Shown: positions 16,967 to 24,737 of the stretch, piece by piece
How the letters are laid out: every line of letters starts with the position of its first letter
Position numbering within the stretch: the first letter of the stretch is position 1
NCBI GenBank assembly: GCA_029248525.1
Contig: JAQWJE010000048.1
Span: 1 to 64,000 of the forward strand
Length of the DNA: 64,000 nt
From: Candidatus Binatia bacterium
GTDB lineage: Bacteria > Desulfobacterota > Binatia > UBA12015
Direction of reading: 5' to 3'
The notes under the pieces: generated by a model
Told to the model about the DNA's origin: nothing
Seen by the model: the letters and a program-made list of their open reading frames with translations, nothing else
Databases searched by the model: none
Translations under genes and position numbers: made by a program

Positions 16967-18625
16967 CTAGTTCCCCGATGCCACAACACCGAACCCTTGC
17001 GGCCCCTGCTGCCATGCGATCAAGGTATCCTCATCCGGCAGAGGAAATCCCTGAATCAGGTATTCACCGCTGAGTCCGCGCACAAACGGTGCGCCCAGTG
17101 TCTGAACGCTGAAAGTCGTTGCCGCAAATTCAACCCCGTCATCATAGAGACGCAACGTATGTTCGCCGTCCCCCAAAAGGGCGTAATTCCATTGCAGGAC
17201 GTAGGCATTATTGACGCGATCTGCGTCCGCACATTGGCCGCGGGTATCTCCGCGAGGGGTTCCATAAGCCACCTGAATCGGTTCTCGGTCATTGAACTGA
17301 GCGGTGATATTGCCGCCAGCACATCGCCAGCCCGAGACGATTCCGATGCCACTCATCTTGGCTCCGGGACCCGGATTCTCGAGTGCGCCCGGCACTACCT
17401 GAGCCACGCTGGCACGCCCGGAGCTTGTCGAAGCCGGGCCGCCGCATTGGCTCACCAGAACGAATGATTGGTTAGCCTGCTGCCATTCCACGTGCTGAAC
17501 ATCGCCAGAAGCGGGGAACCCGTCCAAGGCCGTGCAGTTCTCGACACCTCGAAGAAATCTCGAACCGGCAAGGCGCTGGACAGAAAAGGAGACCGAGCGC
17601 CAAACATTGCCGTCATCGAGAATCTCCAGAAGGTGATCCCCATCTTCCAGATTCGAATAGTTCCACTGCAGGGCAAACGCCGTATTTTGCTGCTCGGGGT
17701 CCGCACAGCGTCCCAGAGTATCGCCACGTGGGGTGCCGTAGGCTATCGGCAACTCATCACCACCATCAAATCGGGCGATCAGACTGCTGGCCGTGCATTT
17801 CCAACCGGAAACAATGCCGATTCCACTCTGAATCGATCCCTCCGCCGGGATTCCCAGATTTCCGATATCGCTATCGGACGGAACGACAGGAGATGGGGAG
17901 ACGACAGGGGTCGTCGTCGGTGAGACCGTGGGCCCTGGCGTCGAGGGTGCCGTTGGTGCCGGGGTTGGTGCTCCCGTGGGTGCCGGCGTCGGCACAGCCG
18001 TTGGTGCCGGGGTTGGTGCTACCGTGGGTGCCGGCGTCGGCACAGCCGTAGGTGCCGGCGTTGGTGCTGCCGTGGGTGCCGGCGTGGGTGCCGGTGTCGG
18101 GGTTGGCTCAGGCTCGTTGCTCAGGAGCAATTCATAAACGGGAGACGGCCCGTAACCAGAATCGGCCACGAAACGGAATCGTACCGGATACACACCAAGC
18201 TGGTCCTCGGGCACAATCACCTGATACGAAGGGTGGATGTGCAACGATGAGGCCGTCCCGAGGTCTGCGGACTCCCCGGCCGCATCCAAATTCGTCGACC
18301 CGACCTTGACGGTCACGGCGGGGTCAATCTCGACGATCTCCATGCGAATCTCGGTGCCCGGCGAAACGCGGGAATAGGAGCCAGTGCCTGAGTCGGGGGT
18401 GATGATCCCGGGATTGACGGTGCTGTACAGACAGTCCGAGGGGAAGCAGATGCTCTCGTTCTTGAAAACAGCATTAAGGCCCGGCTCGGGGAGCCCGACC
18501 AAAGATCCGGAAGAGGTCACGTAGACAGCAATGTCTTCGTGCACCACCTGAGCCTGGACCGGCGCCACCAACGCGGCCAGAGCCAGCAAGACAATTCCAA
18601 CCCTCGTCATATTCCGTCTCTGCAT
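16967..18625 (-). CDS. Exported protein: metal-locus surface domain, Pro/Thr stalk, two GIGIVSGW domains
   Basis: A 552-residue exported protein. A signal (about 5-26, LVAPVQAQ) precedes domain 1 (about 28-170), which has PGIITPDS, GTEIRMEIVEIDP and LHIHPSYQVIVPEDQLG. That domain is shared with the next two minus-strand genes. A Pro/Thr/Ala-rich stalk (about 172-255) follows. Two copies of an Ig-like module then come at about 270-375 and 420-530, each with GIGIVSGW, AYGTPRGDT, GRCAD or GQCAD, LQWNY and a final FLRG/FVRG. The module is common in secreted proteins of unknown function. ATG at 18625 follows GGAG by about ten bases. Context suggests a surface role linked to metal acquisition. Confidence 0.75.
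   Translation of the reverse strand: MQRRNMTRVGIVLLALAALVAPVQAQVVHEDIAVYVTSSGSLVGLPEPGLNAVFKNESICFPSDCLYSTVNPGIITPDSGTGSYSRVSPGTEIRMEIVEIDPAVTVKVGSTNLDAAGESADLGTASSLHIHPSYQVIVPEDQLGVYPVRFRFVADSGYGPSPVYELLLSNEPEPTPTPAPTPAPTAAPTPAPTAVPTPAPTVAPTPAPTAVPTPAPTGAPTPAPTAPSTPGPTVSPTTTPVVSPSPVVPSDSDIGNLGIPAEGSIQSGIGIVSGWKCTASSLIARFDGGDELPIAYGTPRGDTLGRCADPEQQNTAFALQWNYSNLEDGDHLLEILDDGNVWRSVSFSVQRLAGSRFLRGVENCTALDGFPASGDVQHVEWQQANQSFVLVSQCGGPASTSSGRASVAQVVPGALENPGPGAKMSGIGIVSGWRCAGGNITAQFNDREPIQVAYGTPRGDTRGQCADADRVNNAYVLQWNYALLGDGEHTLRLYDDGVEFAATTFSVQTLGAPFVRGLSGEYLIQGFPLPDEDTLIAWQQGPQGFGVVASGN
17930..18110 (-). repeat. Tandem repeat coding the Pro/Thr/Ala stalk
   Basis: Near-identical 24- to 48-base units on the minus strand encode PTPAPT-A-PTPAPT in series. 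They resemble a hypervariable extracellular stalk; unit number may differ between strains. Confidence 0.75.
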
Positions 18626-18800
18626 TTTTCGCACTCCACTCGGCAGAGAATCACTCAGCCCTTGTGCATATATGAAAACACCCCGGGGAGAGGAGGCCAA
18701 GCAAGACCATTCCACCCAGGGAGAATATTTGTTCGACCAACAGTTGCCATATCCCTCAAAGTCGCGACTCGGAGGGAGATGGCAGCTCCGCTCCTCGGGC

Positions 18801-18832
18801 CGGGCAAGAAGCCCGAACCCGAGAAGCGGGTT
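18801..18832 (-). terminator. Paired hairpins after the His-rich protein gene
   Basis: Two adjacent short hairpins with related loops lie downstream of the stop at 18877: AACCCG-cttct-CGGGTT and CGGGC-ttctt-GCCCG on the minus strand. No T-run follows, so a terminator or an mRNA-stability element are both possible. Confidence 0.3.
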
Positions 18833-18876
18833 ACCAACGAGGCCATCGGTTCATCAGAACCTCAGCCATGCCCAAC

Positions 18877-19941
18877 CTAGTCCTCTTCAGGAATGGTGGA
18901 ACCCTGACTTTCACGAATGCACGGAAAGGCTGCCTCGGCTGCCTCCTCGTCATCAGCGAAAACGACCACAGCGATATCCTCGAGCCCGCTCGAGTAACCC
19001 GCTCCGACCAACTCCTGCACACGACAGGCGGCCATGCCCATATTCGGGGAGATCGCGGCGGTAGCCGCAGCCAGATCGACGCCAAAGGTACCTACGCACT
19101 TCTCGGAAGCCTTGGTGATCGCATGCTGGAGGTTCGCCGAGGTTCGCGCGACAATGCCCTTATCGACATCCGAGCAGGTTTTGAGCACACGATTCGGTGC
19201 TGTATCCGTTTCCGGATCGCCACCACCGGCGCGCCAGGACTGGATGGCATCCAGGCAGTTGGTCAGCGCCTTGTAGTTCGAAGAAATCAGCTTGCCAGTG
19301 CTCCGGCTCACAGTCTTCTGACATTTGGCGGTTGTTTTCGTGGCAGTCTCGACCGGAGCCAAATAGCCATTGGTGACATGGAAGGTGTAGATGTCGGACG
19401 CCTGATAGTTACTGTCAGGATCCTCGAAGACAAAATCGATATCGCCTTCACCAAAGCCACCGATGCTCGTGTCGGTCGAATCCAGTGCGATTTGGTAATC
19501 CGGGTGGGCGTGCAGAGTCCCGTCTTCCCCGGGAGTCCCGTCATAGGTACCCAAGGAAGCCGACTCACCAATCTCGTCAAGGGTCGTAGCGCCAATCTGA
19601 ATCGAGAGACCTTCATCGATGTTGATCAGGGCGAACTCGACCGTGGTGCCAACATTCAACTCGTAAAGCTCGGGGGCCTCGTCCTCAGCAGCTCCGATTC
19701 CGGGAGTTGTCGAACCGTAGACAAGAACGGGCCCAACTGCGTTGGCGAAATCGGTACGCAAGACGGACTCAAAATTATATTCGCCCATCAGCTGCCCGGC
19801 ACCTGCATCGGTCGATCCGACTTCGATATCACCATGTCCATGATGATCGTCCTCTTCGGCGAATGCGGCGGGGCTCATGCCGAAAGCCGCAAGGCTGACG
19901 GCTGCGACGGCCGTCACAAATGTTTTGTTGATAATCTTCAT
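18877..19941 (-). CDS. Exported His-rich protein with metal-locus surface domain and Cys-helical tail
   Basis: A 354-residue protein with a clear signal peptide ending PAAFA near residue 28. The mature N-terminus is EEDDHHGHGDIEVGS, a likely metal-binding segment. The domain at about 38-190 has STTPGIG, ELNVGTTVEFALINID, LDEIGESASLG and LHAHPDYQIAL, like the proteins at 16967 and 20168. Residues about 200-354 are helical with scattered Cys (CQKTV, NCLDAIQSW, TCSDVD, KCVGTFG, ACRVQELV). The domain layout recalls all3515-type Zur-repressed proteins of cyanobacteria and surface-anchored metal-transport-associated domains; that comparison is from memory. AGAGGA precedes the ATG, and a GAAG tract lies in the leader region. 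Confidence 0.75.
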   Translation of the reverse strand: MKIINKTFVTAVAAVSLAAFGMSPAAFAEEDDHHGHGDIEVGSTDAGAGQLMGEYNFESVLRTDFANAVGPVLVYGSTTPGIGAAEDEAPELYELNVGTTVEFALINIDEGLSIQIGATTLDEIGESASLGTYDGTPGEDGTLHAHPDYQIALDSTDTSIGGFGEGDIDFVFEDPDSNYQASDIYTFHVTNGYLAPVETATKTTAKCQKTVSRSTGKLISSNYKALTNCLDAIQSWRAGGGDPETDTAPNRVLKTCSDVDKGIVARTSANLQHAITKASEKCVGTFGVDLAAATAAISPNMGMAACRVQELVGAGYSSGLEDIAVVVFADDEEAAEAAFPCIRESQGSTIPEED

Positions 19942-20010
19942 TTAAGATTCCTCTTTCTTTGGTTTGACTTCGAATAGAACTGATTTTGTGAATGAAAAAA
20001 ATGAATGCGT

Positions 20011-20033
20011 GAAGGAAGGAAGGAAGGAAGGAA
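20011..20033. repeat. Tetranucleotide tract (GAAG)n
   Basis: Five full GAAG units plus GAA on the + strand, about 70 bases upstream of the start of the minus-strand His-rich gene. Short tandem repeats in promoters can change length by slippage and alter expression. Whether this tract varies is unknown. Confidence 0.8.
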
Positions 20034-20167
20034 CTAACCGGGGAGCGAGCGAGGCTTCCCTGTCACCGCATCAAGCGCGGGCGCATAGAGACCCTGCCGA
20101 GCGCGAAACTCGACGAGTTCAGATGGACTGTGGACCGAGATGAACTCGGGCCCTGCGGATCAACCGT

Positions 20168-20785
20168 TCAGTCCTCGTCGTGGTCCTCGTCGTGCTCGTC
20201 GTGACCCTCATGATCGTCGTGACCGTCACCCTCTACCGGAACGAGACGGGCCTGGGCTGGCTCTGACGGATCGTAGATTCGATCGGCCTCAAGGCGGAAC
20301 TCGAGCAGATATTCGCCCGATTCTGTGCCCTCGGGCAAGATCACCTGCCACTCACCGTGACCATGGAGTCCGGGAGAGCTTCCCAGCACTACCGAGTCTC
20401 CCACCTCATCCAGCGCAACCCCGTCGAAACGGAACTGAACCCCAGGATCGAGAGCGGTGATCACGAGCGTTACCTCGACCCCGGACATCAACGGGTAAAC
20501 GCCTTCTTCGGGCTCATCGAATTCCACGAGCCCGAAGCCGGGATCACTGCCAGACCATAGGACAAGCGAACCGACGATGGTGTTTTCGAAGACTTCAAAC
20601 GCCTGACTGAAATCGTAATCGACGACCAGCACGCCGCCATCAGGGCTGCTCGCTCCGATCATCAAATCGACGTGAGGGTCATCCGGAACAGCGTGCGGAC
20701 TCCCGCACGCCCCCACCAGAAATACGAGTCCCAGCAGCCATCCCACCGCAGGACGCCGTGCCTGATGCCGCTGGCGCGGAGACAT
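20168..20785 (-). CDS. Lipoprotein with metal-locus surface domain and His/Asp-rich tail
   Basis: A 205-residue predicted lipoprotein. The basic n-region RQRHQARR and hydrophobic core end in the lipobox LVGAC. The mature protein begins near HVDLMIG and has SDPGFGLVEFDEPEEG, SGVEVTLVITALDPG, LDEVGDSVVLG and LHGHGEWQVILPEG, the same domain as in the two genes downstream of it. The last 20 or so residues alternate His, Asp and Glu (GDGHDDHEGHDEHDEDH), a strong candidate metal-binding tail. An in-frame ATG at 20836 exists, but the extra 17 residues do not fit a signal peptide. Probably an outer-membrane metal scavenger or buffer; this is inference from context. Confidence 0.75.
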   Translation of the reverse strand: MSPRQRHQARRPAVGWLLGLVFLVGACGSPHAVPDDPHVDLMIGASSPDGGVLVVDYDFSQAFEVFENTIVGSLVLWSGSDPGFGLVEFDEPEEGVYPLMSGVEVTLVITALDPGVQFRFDGVALDEVGDSVVLGSSPGLHGHGEWQVILPEGTESGEYLLEFRLEADRIYDPSEPAQARLVPVEGDGHDDHEGHDEHDEDHDED

Positions 20786-21060
20786 CGCGCCCCCAAAGCC
20801 CGTATTAGAACACTTCTGAATGCTTTTGTTGATCATTTCCCGTCACTCGCTTGCTGATCCAGGATCGAAATCCGGATGGTTGGTCTGACCGCGGAAGCCG
20901 AGGGAGCGACTTCATGAAAGAATTCGCCCCACGGTTCCGCGAGGTCCTCGGCTGCCACCCAGCGGCCGGATCTGCGATTTGAAGTTTCGAGATCGCAAAT
21001 CGTGGGGCTGCTTGAATGCAGAACCCGCGATCAGGCGCTGATTGCCGAGGCTTTGTAGCT

Positions 21061-21342
21061 TCAGACCCGCGGGGGGCCGCGAATTGTTCGCACCGAGTGA
21101 GAAACGAACGGAGCTTCCGAGCCGGAAGGTTTCGCCGTAACGAGGGAGCCGAAAAGAACAGGAGCCAGAGGTACAGAGGCCGCTGCCGTAATCAGCGGGG
21201 CTCGGACAGTCGTACAAACCGCGCAATTCTCGGCGAGGTGGGCGCCCTCATGCTCGAACTGATGCAGGATCCCGAAAGACACCACGACCAACAACGAGAA
21301 ACTCGCCGCCAAGGCGACTAGTCGCCCCTGTCTGCGTTGCAT
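21061..21342 (-). CDS. Small membrane-anchored His/Cys protein (paralogue 1)
   Basis: A 93-residue protein. One hydrophobic segment (about 8-25, LVALAASFSLLVVVSFGI) precedes a short loop, HQFEHEGAHLAENCAVCTT, with three His, several Glu and a CxxC. The rest is a less conserved tail ending RTIRGPPRV. The gene at 21988 has the same plan (AAEHDARHDSPPCSTCLA and an end ARAPP). Small proteins of the DUF2946 kind look broadly similar, but I cannot confirm membership. GGAGGA lies nine bases before the ATG at 21342 and directly abuts the ATG at 21351, so 21342 is the start. A palindrome at 21405 separates it from the divergent Fur/Zur gene. Confidence 0.7.
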   Translation of the reverse strand: MQRRQGRLVALAASFSLLVVVSFGILHQFEHEGAHLAENCAVCTTVRAPLITAAASVPLAPVLFGSLVTAKPSGSEAPFVSHSVRTIRGPPRV

Positions 21343-21404
21343 TCCGACCATTCCTCCGTCGAACTAGCATCGCGTCAGGCTTCCCGTCAACCTGCAATCG
21401 CATT

Positions 21405-21419
21405 TGCAACTAATTTGCG
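21405..21419. promoter_or_regulatory. Candidate operator TGCAA-N5-TTGCG
   Basis: Imperfect inverted repeat TGCAA-ctaat-TTGCG in the 86-base gap between the divergent small His/Cys gene and the Fur/Zur-type gene. A third half-site (TGCAA at 21393) lies alongside. The same palindrome, with perfect arms, precedes the second small gene (21949). It is a natural candidate for the site bound by the regulator encoded here, but binding has not been shown. Confidence 0.5.
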
Positions 21420-21428
21420 TTTGCTGCG

Positions 21429-21902
21429 TTGCCTGTGGCGCGGCAAGCTGATACCTACTTCCCAGTGCCACCCTCAAAAAAAGCAACAGAATTACCGGCC
21501 GCGGATTTAAAGGCGGTCCTGAGAGAAGCCGGCCTTCGGGCCACGATGCCCCGGCTGGAGGTTCTGCGTCGGCTGCAGTCGACCGAATCGCCCATGAGCC
21601 ATGCGGATCTGGCATCCGAACTCGTGCCACTCGGCTTCGATCGTGCAACTGTGTACCGAAACCTGAATGATTTGGTGGAAAGTGGGCTGGCGACTCGGGT
21701 CGATCTGGGAGACCATATTTGGCGGTTCGAGGGCCTGCGGCCCGAGGACAGAGACGGACCCGAGCATCCTCATTTTCTCTGCAACGACTGCGGGGACATC
21801 GTCTGCCTGCCTGCTATGGAGATCCCTCTCACGAGCAAAGCCGCCCGCCCGATCCGCGATATTCAGGACGTCGTCCTGCGCGGACGCTGCACTTCCTGCT
21901 GA
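21429..21902 (+). CDS. Fur-family metal-dependent repressor, probably Zur-like
   Basis: A 157-residue Fur-family protein. The winged helix spans about 30-100: LREAGLRATMPRLEVLRRL, then FDRATVYRNLNDLVESGLA. The metal-binding and dimerisation part has HPHFLCNDCGDIVCLP (His-x-His and a CxxC) and ends RGRCTSC, giving the second CxxC of a structural zinc site. In this family the repressor loaded with Zn or Fe blocks uptake genes. Zur is favoured over Fur because the neighbours are His-rich surface proteins and a ZnuD-like receptor. The start is uncertain: TTG 21429, GTG 21435 and GTG 21465 are in frame, and none has a clear ribosome binding site. Confidence 0.85.
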   Translation: MPVARQADTYFPVPPSKKATELPAADLKAVLREAGLRATMPRLEVLRRLQSTESPMSHADLASELVPLGFDRATVYRNLNDLVESGLATRVDLGDHIWRFEGLRPEDRDGPEHPHFLCNDCGDIVCLPAMEIPLTSKAARPIRDIQDVVLRGRCTSC

Positions 21903-21948
21903 TCTCGGCAGACCCCTGGGAGCCGGTTCGAGACCCGGAAATCGCCGT

Positions 21949-21963
21949 TGCAATCAAGTTGCA
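21949..21963. promoter_or_regulatory. Candidate operator TGCAA-N5-TTGCA
   Basis: A perfect 5-base inverted repeat, TGCAA-tcaag-TTGCA, whose right edge is 24 bases before the ATG of the second small His/Cys gene. It would overlap the core promoter, as expected for a repressor site. It matches the palindrome at 21405-21419. Confidence 0.55.
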
Positions 21964-21987
21964 TTAACGCTAGTTTCCACCCTGTAA

Positions 21988-22308
21988 ATGGAGAGGCCCA
22001 ACAGAAACGTCGGTACCGCGAGCAAAAACCGCTGGATCCGACTGGCAGGCCGCATCGCCATCGTGGCAAGCCTGTTCCTCTGGACAGTTGGTGCTCTGCA
22101 CGCCGCGGAACACGATGCCCGGCATGATTCCCCACCCTGCAGCACCTGCCTCGCAGTAACAGACGAGGGTCTGCACCAAACGAGCCACCCCCTTCCCCGG
22201 GTGGACGTCTCCATTCAGATCGCACCGATTCGGGTCGCCGACAAGAACTCCGCCGGAGCCCGAGAGTTTCGCCTCACCGCTCGCGCGCCACCCCAGTCCC
22301 TCATTTAA
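21988..22308 (+). CDS. Small membrane-anchored His/Cys protein (paralogue 2)
   Basis: A 106-residue protein. A basic start and a hydrophobic segment (about 19-40, LAGRIAIVASLFLWTVGAL) precede HAAEHDARHDSPPCSTCLA: four His and a CxxC within 18 residues. The tail ends with FRLTARAPPQSLI. It matches the protein at 21061 in length, layout and end motif although overall identity is low. The ATG at 21988 has no obvious ribosome binding site. The TonB-receptor gene begins 137 bases downstream, so the two may share a transcript. Likely a periplasmic-facing metal-binding protein of unknown function. Confidence 0.65.
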   Translation: MERPNRNVGTASKNRWIRLAGRIAIVASLFLWTVGALHAAEHDARHDSPPCSTCLAVTDEGLHQTSHPLPRVDVSIQIAPIRVADKNSAGAREFRLTARAPPQSLI

Positions 22309-22445
22309 TCAATATGGTCCAACCCGTCGCGCTGAACAGCGCGCGGTCCGACCCGTTAAATGTGGGGACTGGAACTGAAACTCGTCGCCCCGTGCGCATG
22401 CGTTATTAGAAGTCCCCGAAAAGATAGAAGAGTGGAAAAGGTCAA

Positions 22446-24689
22446 ATGAAAAATCAATCGTATCGAAATTTAAGCAGCTGGGCGGTCCGGGTCGGACTTC
22501 TCGCGACACTTCTCCTGGTGTTGAGCGCGCGCGTTGTCGCGGCCGAAACCACGGACGCAGACCCGGCAGCCACGGTTGCCGCAACGGCAGAAGCCAGCGA
22601 GCAGGGTCAGGCAGACGGACAGCAAGGCGACACTTCCGAAGCAAAGGACCCCCGAGAGCGCGTCCTTTCCTTCGGTCTTGACGAAATTGTGGTGACCGGC
22701 AGCGCGGTGCCGCGTACGGCAAGCCGACTTGCTGGCGCGGTGTCGACTCTCTCGGGCGAAGAGCTCCTGCAGAAACAGCAGGCAACAATCGGCGAGACCC
22801 TCCGCTACGAACCCGGCGTCAGCGCGACCTACTTCGGACCAGGCGCGAGCCGTCCGATCCTTCGCGGCCTCGGAGGCCCCCGGATTCAAATGCTGATCGA
22901 CAAGTTGGCGGTCCCGGATGCGTCAGCATCGAGCCAGGACCACGCCGTGACCGTCGATACACTTGGCGTCGAAAAAATTGAAATCCTGCGTGGTCCGGCC
23001 ACGCTTCGCTTCGGCCCGAACTCCGTGGGCGGCGTCGTGAATACGATCGAGCATCGCGTGCCCAAGAAATCTATCGGCAAGGCCGTTCAAGGTTCGGTCG
23101 AACTTCGTGGATCCTCCGTTGACGGCGGATTTGGAGGTGCAGCCGTCATCGAGGGCGAGGTCGAGAACATTGTCTATCGCCTGAAGGGCTTTGGCTTCAC
23201 GGCCGGCGAGGTCTCGATCCCGGGCTATGCCGAGTCCAAGCAGTTCCGCGATCAAGAGGCAGCCGAAGCCGACGAAGACGGCGAGGAAGAGGAAGAAGAG
23301 GCCTTCGGTTCCATTCCCAACAGCCAAGTGGAGTACACCGGCTTCAACGCGGGTGTCTCGTGGGTCGACGAGAAGTTTTTTGTCGGAGCCGCAGTATCGA
23401 ACTTCCAGACCAATTATGGAGTCATCTTTCACGAAGCCGGTCATGACCACAGCCATGGGCATGGTCACGGCGGCGAGGGCGAAGGCGGCGAAGAGCCCCC
23501 CATCCTGATCGATATGGACTCCTGGTCTCTGGACTTCGCAGCAGGAATCACGGACCCGTTTGAAGGCCTCCAATCGGCCGAAGCACGACTTCGCCTCGTC
23601 GACTATGAGCACTTCGAAAGCGAAGGCAGCTTCATAGCGACAACCTTCAAAAATAAAGCCTATGACCTCCGGGTGGAGGTCGTCCACGAGCCACTCGGCC
23701 TCTTCGAAGGATCCGTGGGCTTCCAGAGCACCTTCAGTGACTTCAAAGTCAGCGGCGAGGAGGGGTTCCTTCCCAATACATACTCATCGACGAACTCCAT
23801 TTTCGTCATCGAGCAAGTCGATCTTGCACCCGTAACGATCGAAATGGGCGCACGCCTTGACTACTCCTCGGTTGCATCGGGCGGAGGCGGGGCCTTTGGA
23901 CCCGCAGCGAACCGTGACTTCCCTCTCGGTAGTGCCTCTGCAGGTATTGTCTACGACTTCATGGACTCACAATTCCTGAGCCTTGATGCGTCGTGGAGCA
24001 TGCGGGCCCCCAGCTTCGAGGAGCTCTACGCCCGTGGGGTCCACGTCGCCACCGGGTTCTTCGAGATCGGGAACCCTGACCTCGACACCGAGAATGCGTT
24101 TGGCCTCAATATCGGCTATGCCGGCCAAATCTCGATTGTGGACTGGTCGATCAACGGATTCTACAACCGCTACTGGAACTTCACCTACCTCAATGGCACC
24201 GGAGTGGAACGCGACGAGATCGAGATCGGCCGCTTCATTGCTACCGACGCAGAGCTGACCGGTGGAGAGCTCGAGGTAGCCGTTCATCTGCTCGAAGACG
24301 GCCCCCATCGTCTCCATTTGATCGGCCGTGCAGATGGGGTCTACGCGCAGAATCTCAAGACCAACGAACCGCTCCCCAGAATGCCTCCAGTCCGCTTTGG
24401 GGGAAGTGTCGTCTATGAATACGAGGCTTTCCGGGCAGAATTGGACGTCCTGCGTGCCGCCAAACAAAACCGAGTGCCGGACGGTGAGTTTTCGACCGCC
24501 GGCTACACCATGCTGGATCTTGGATTTGATTACGAGCTTGATATGCTCGACCTGCCGATCACCCCTCTGCTATTCTTCCGCATGACAAACCTCCTGAATG
24601 AGGAAGCAAGGGCTTCGGAATCTTTCCTCCGGGATCGGGCGCCCTTGCCTGGCCGGAACTTCACGGGTGGCGTGAGAATCACTTTCTGA
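22446..24689 (+). CDS. TonB-dependent outer-membrane receptor, ZnuD-like
   Basis: A 747-residue TonB-dependent receptor. After a signal (about 12-32) and a low-complexity region comes the TonB-box area LDEIVVTGS (about 78-86) and the plug domain (LSGEELLQKQQATIGETL, GPGASRPILRGLGG, DHAVTVDTLGVEKIEILRGP). The beta-barrel runs to the C-terminus and ends with an aromatic residue (GGVRITF). An extracellular loop at about residues 330-350 is His-rich (HEAGHDHSHGHGHGGEGE), and an acidic Glu-run precedes it at about 275-290. Such loops mark ZnuD-type zinc receptors. It would move a metal or metal complex across the outer membrane, powered by TonB. Placement next to a Fur/Zur gene supports this. Confidence 0.85.
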   Translation: MKNQSYRNLSSWAVRVGLLATLLLVLSARVVAAETTDADPAATVAATAEASEQGQADGQQGDTSEAKDPRERVLSFGLDEIVVTGSAVPRTASRLAGAVSTLSGEELLQKQQATIGETLRYEPGVSATYFGPGASRPILRGLGGPRIQMLIDKLAVPDASASSQDHAVTVDTLGVEKIEILRGPATLRFGPNSVGGVVNTIEHRVPKKSIGKAVQGSVELRGSSVDGGFGGAAVIEGEVENIVYRLKGFGFTAGEVSIPGYAESKQFRDQEAAEADEDGEEEEEEAFGSIPNSQVEYTGFNAGVSWVDEKFFVGAAVSNFQTNYGVIFHEAGHDHSHGHGHGGEGEGGEEPPILIDMDSWSLDFAAGITDPFEGLQSAEARLRLVDYEHFESEGSFIATTFKNKAYDLRVEVVHEPLGLFEGSVGFQSTFSDFKVSGEEGFLPNTYSSTNSIFVIEQVDLAPVTIEMGARLDYSSVASGGGGAFGPAANRDFPLGSASAGIVYDFMDSQFLSLDASWSMRAPSFEELYARGVHVATGFFEIGNPDLDTENAFGLNIGYAGQISIVDWSINGFYNRYWNFTYLNGTGVERDEIEIGRFIATDAELTGGELEVAVHLLEDGPHRLHLIGRADGVYAQNLKTNEPLPRMPPVRFGGSVVYEYEAFRAELDVLRAAKQNRVPDGEFSTAGYTMLDLGFDYELDMLDLPITPLLFFRMTNLLNEEARASESFLRDRAPLPGRNFTGGVRITF

Positions 24690-24737
24690 GACGAGGAAAA
24701 AATCGCTATTATATAAACTAAAGTCGGAGACCAAACC

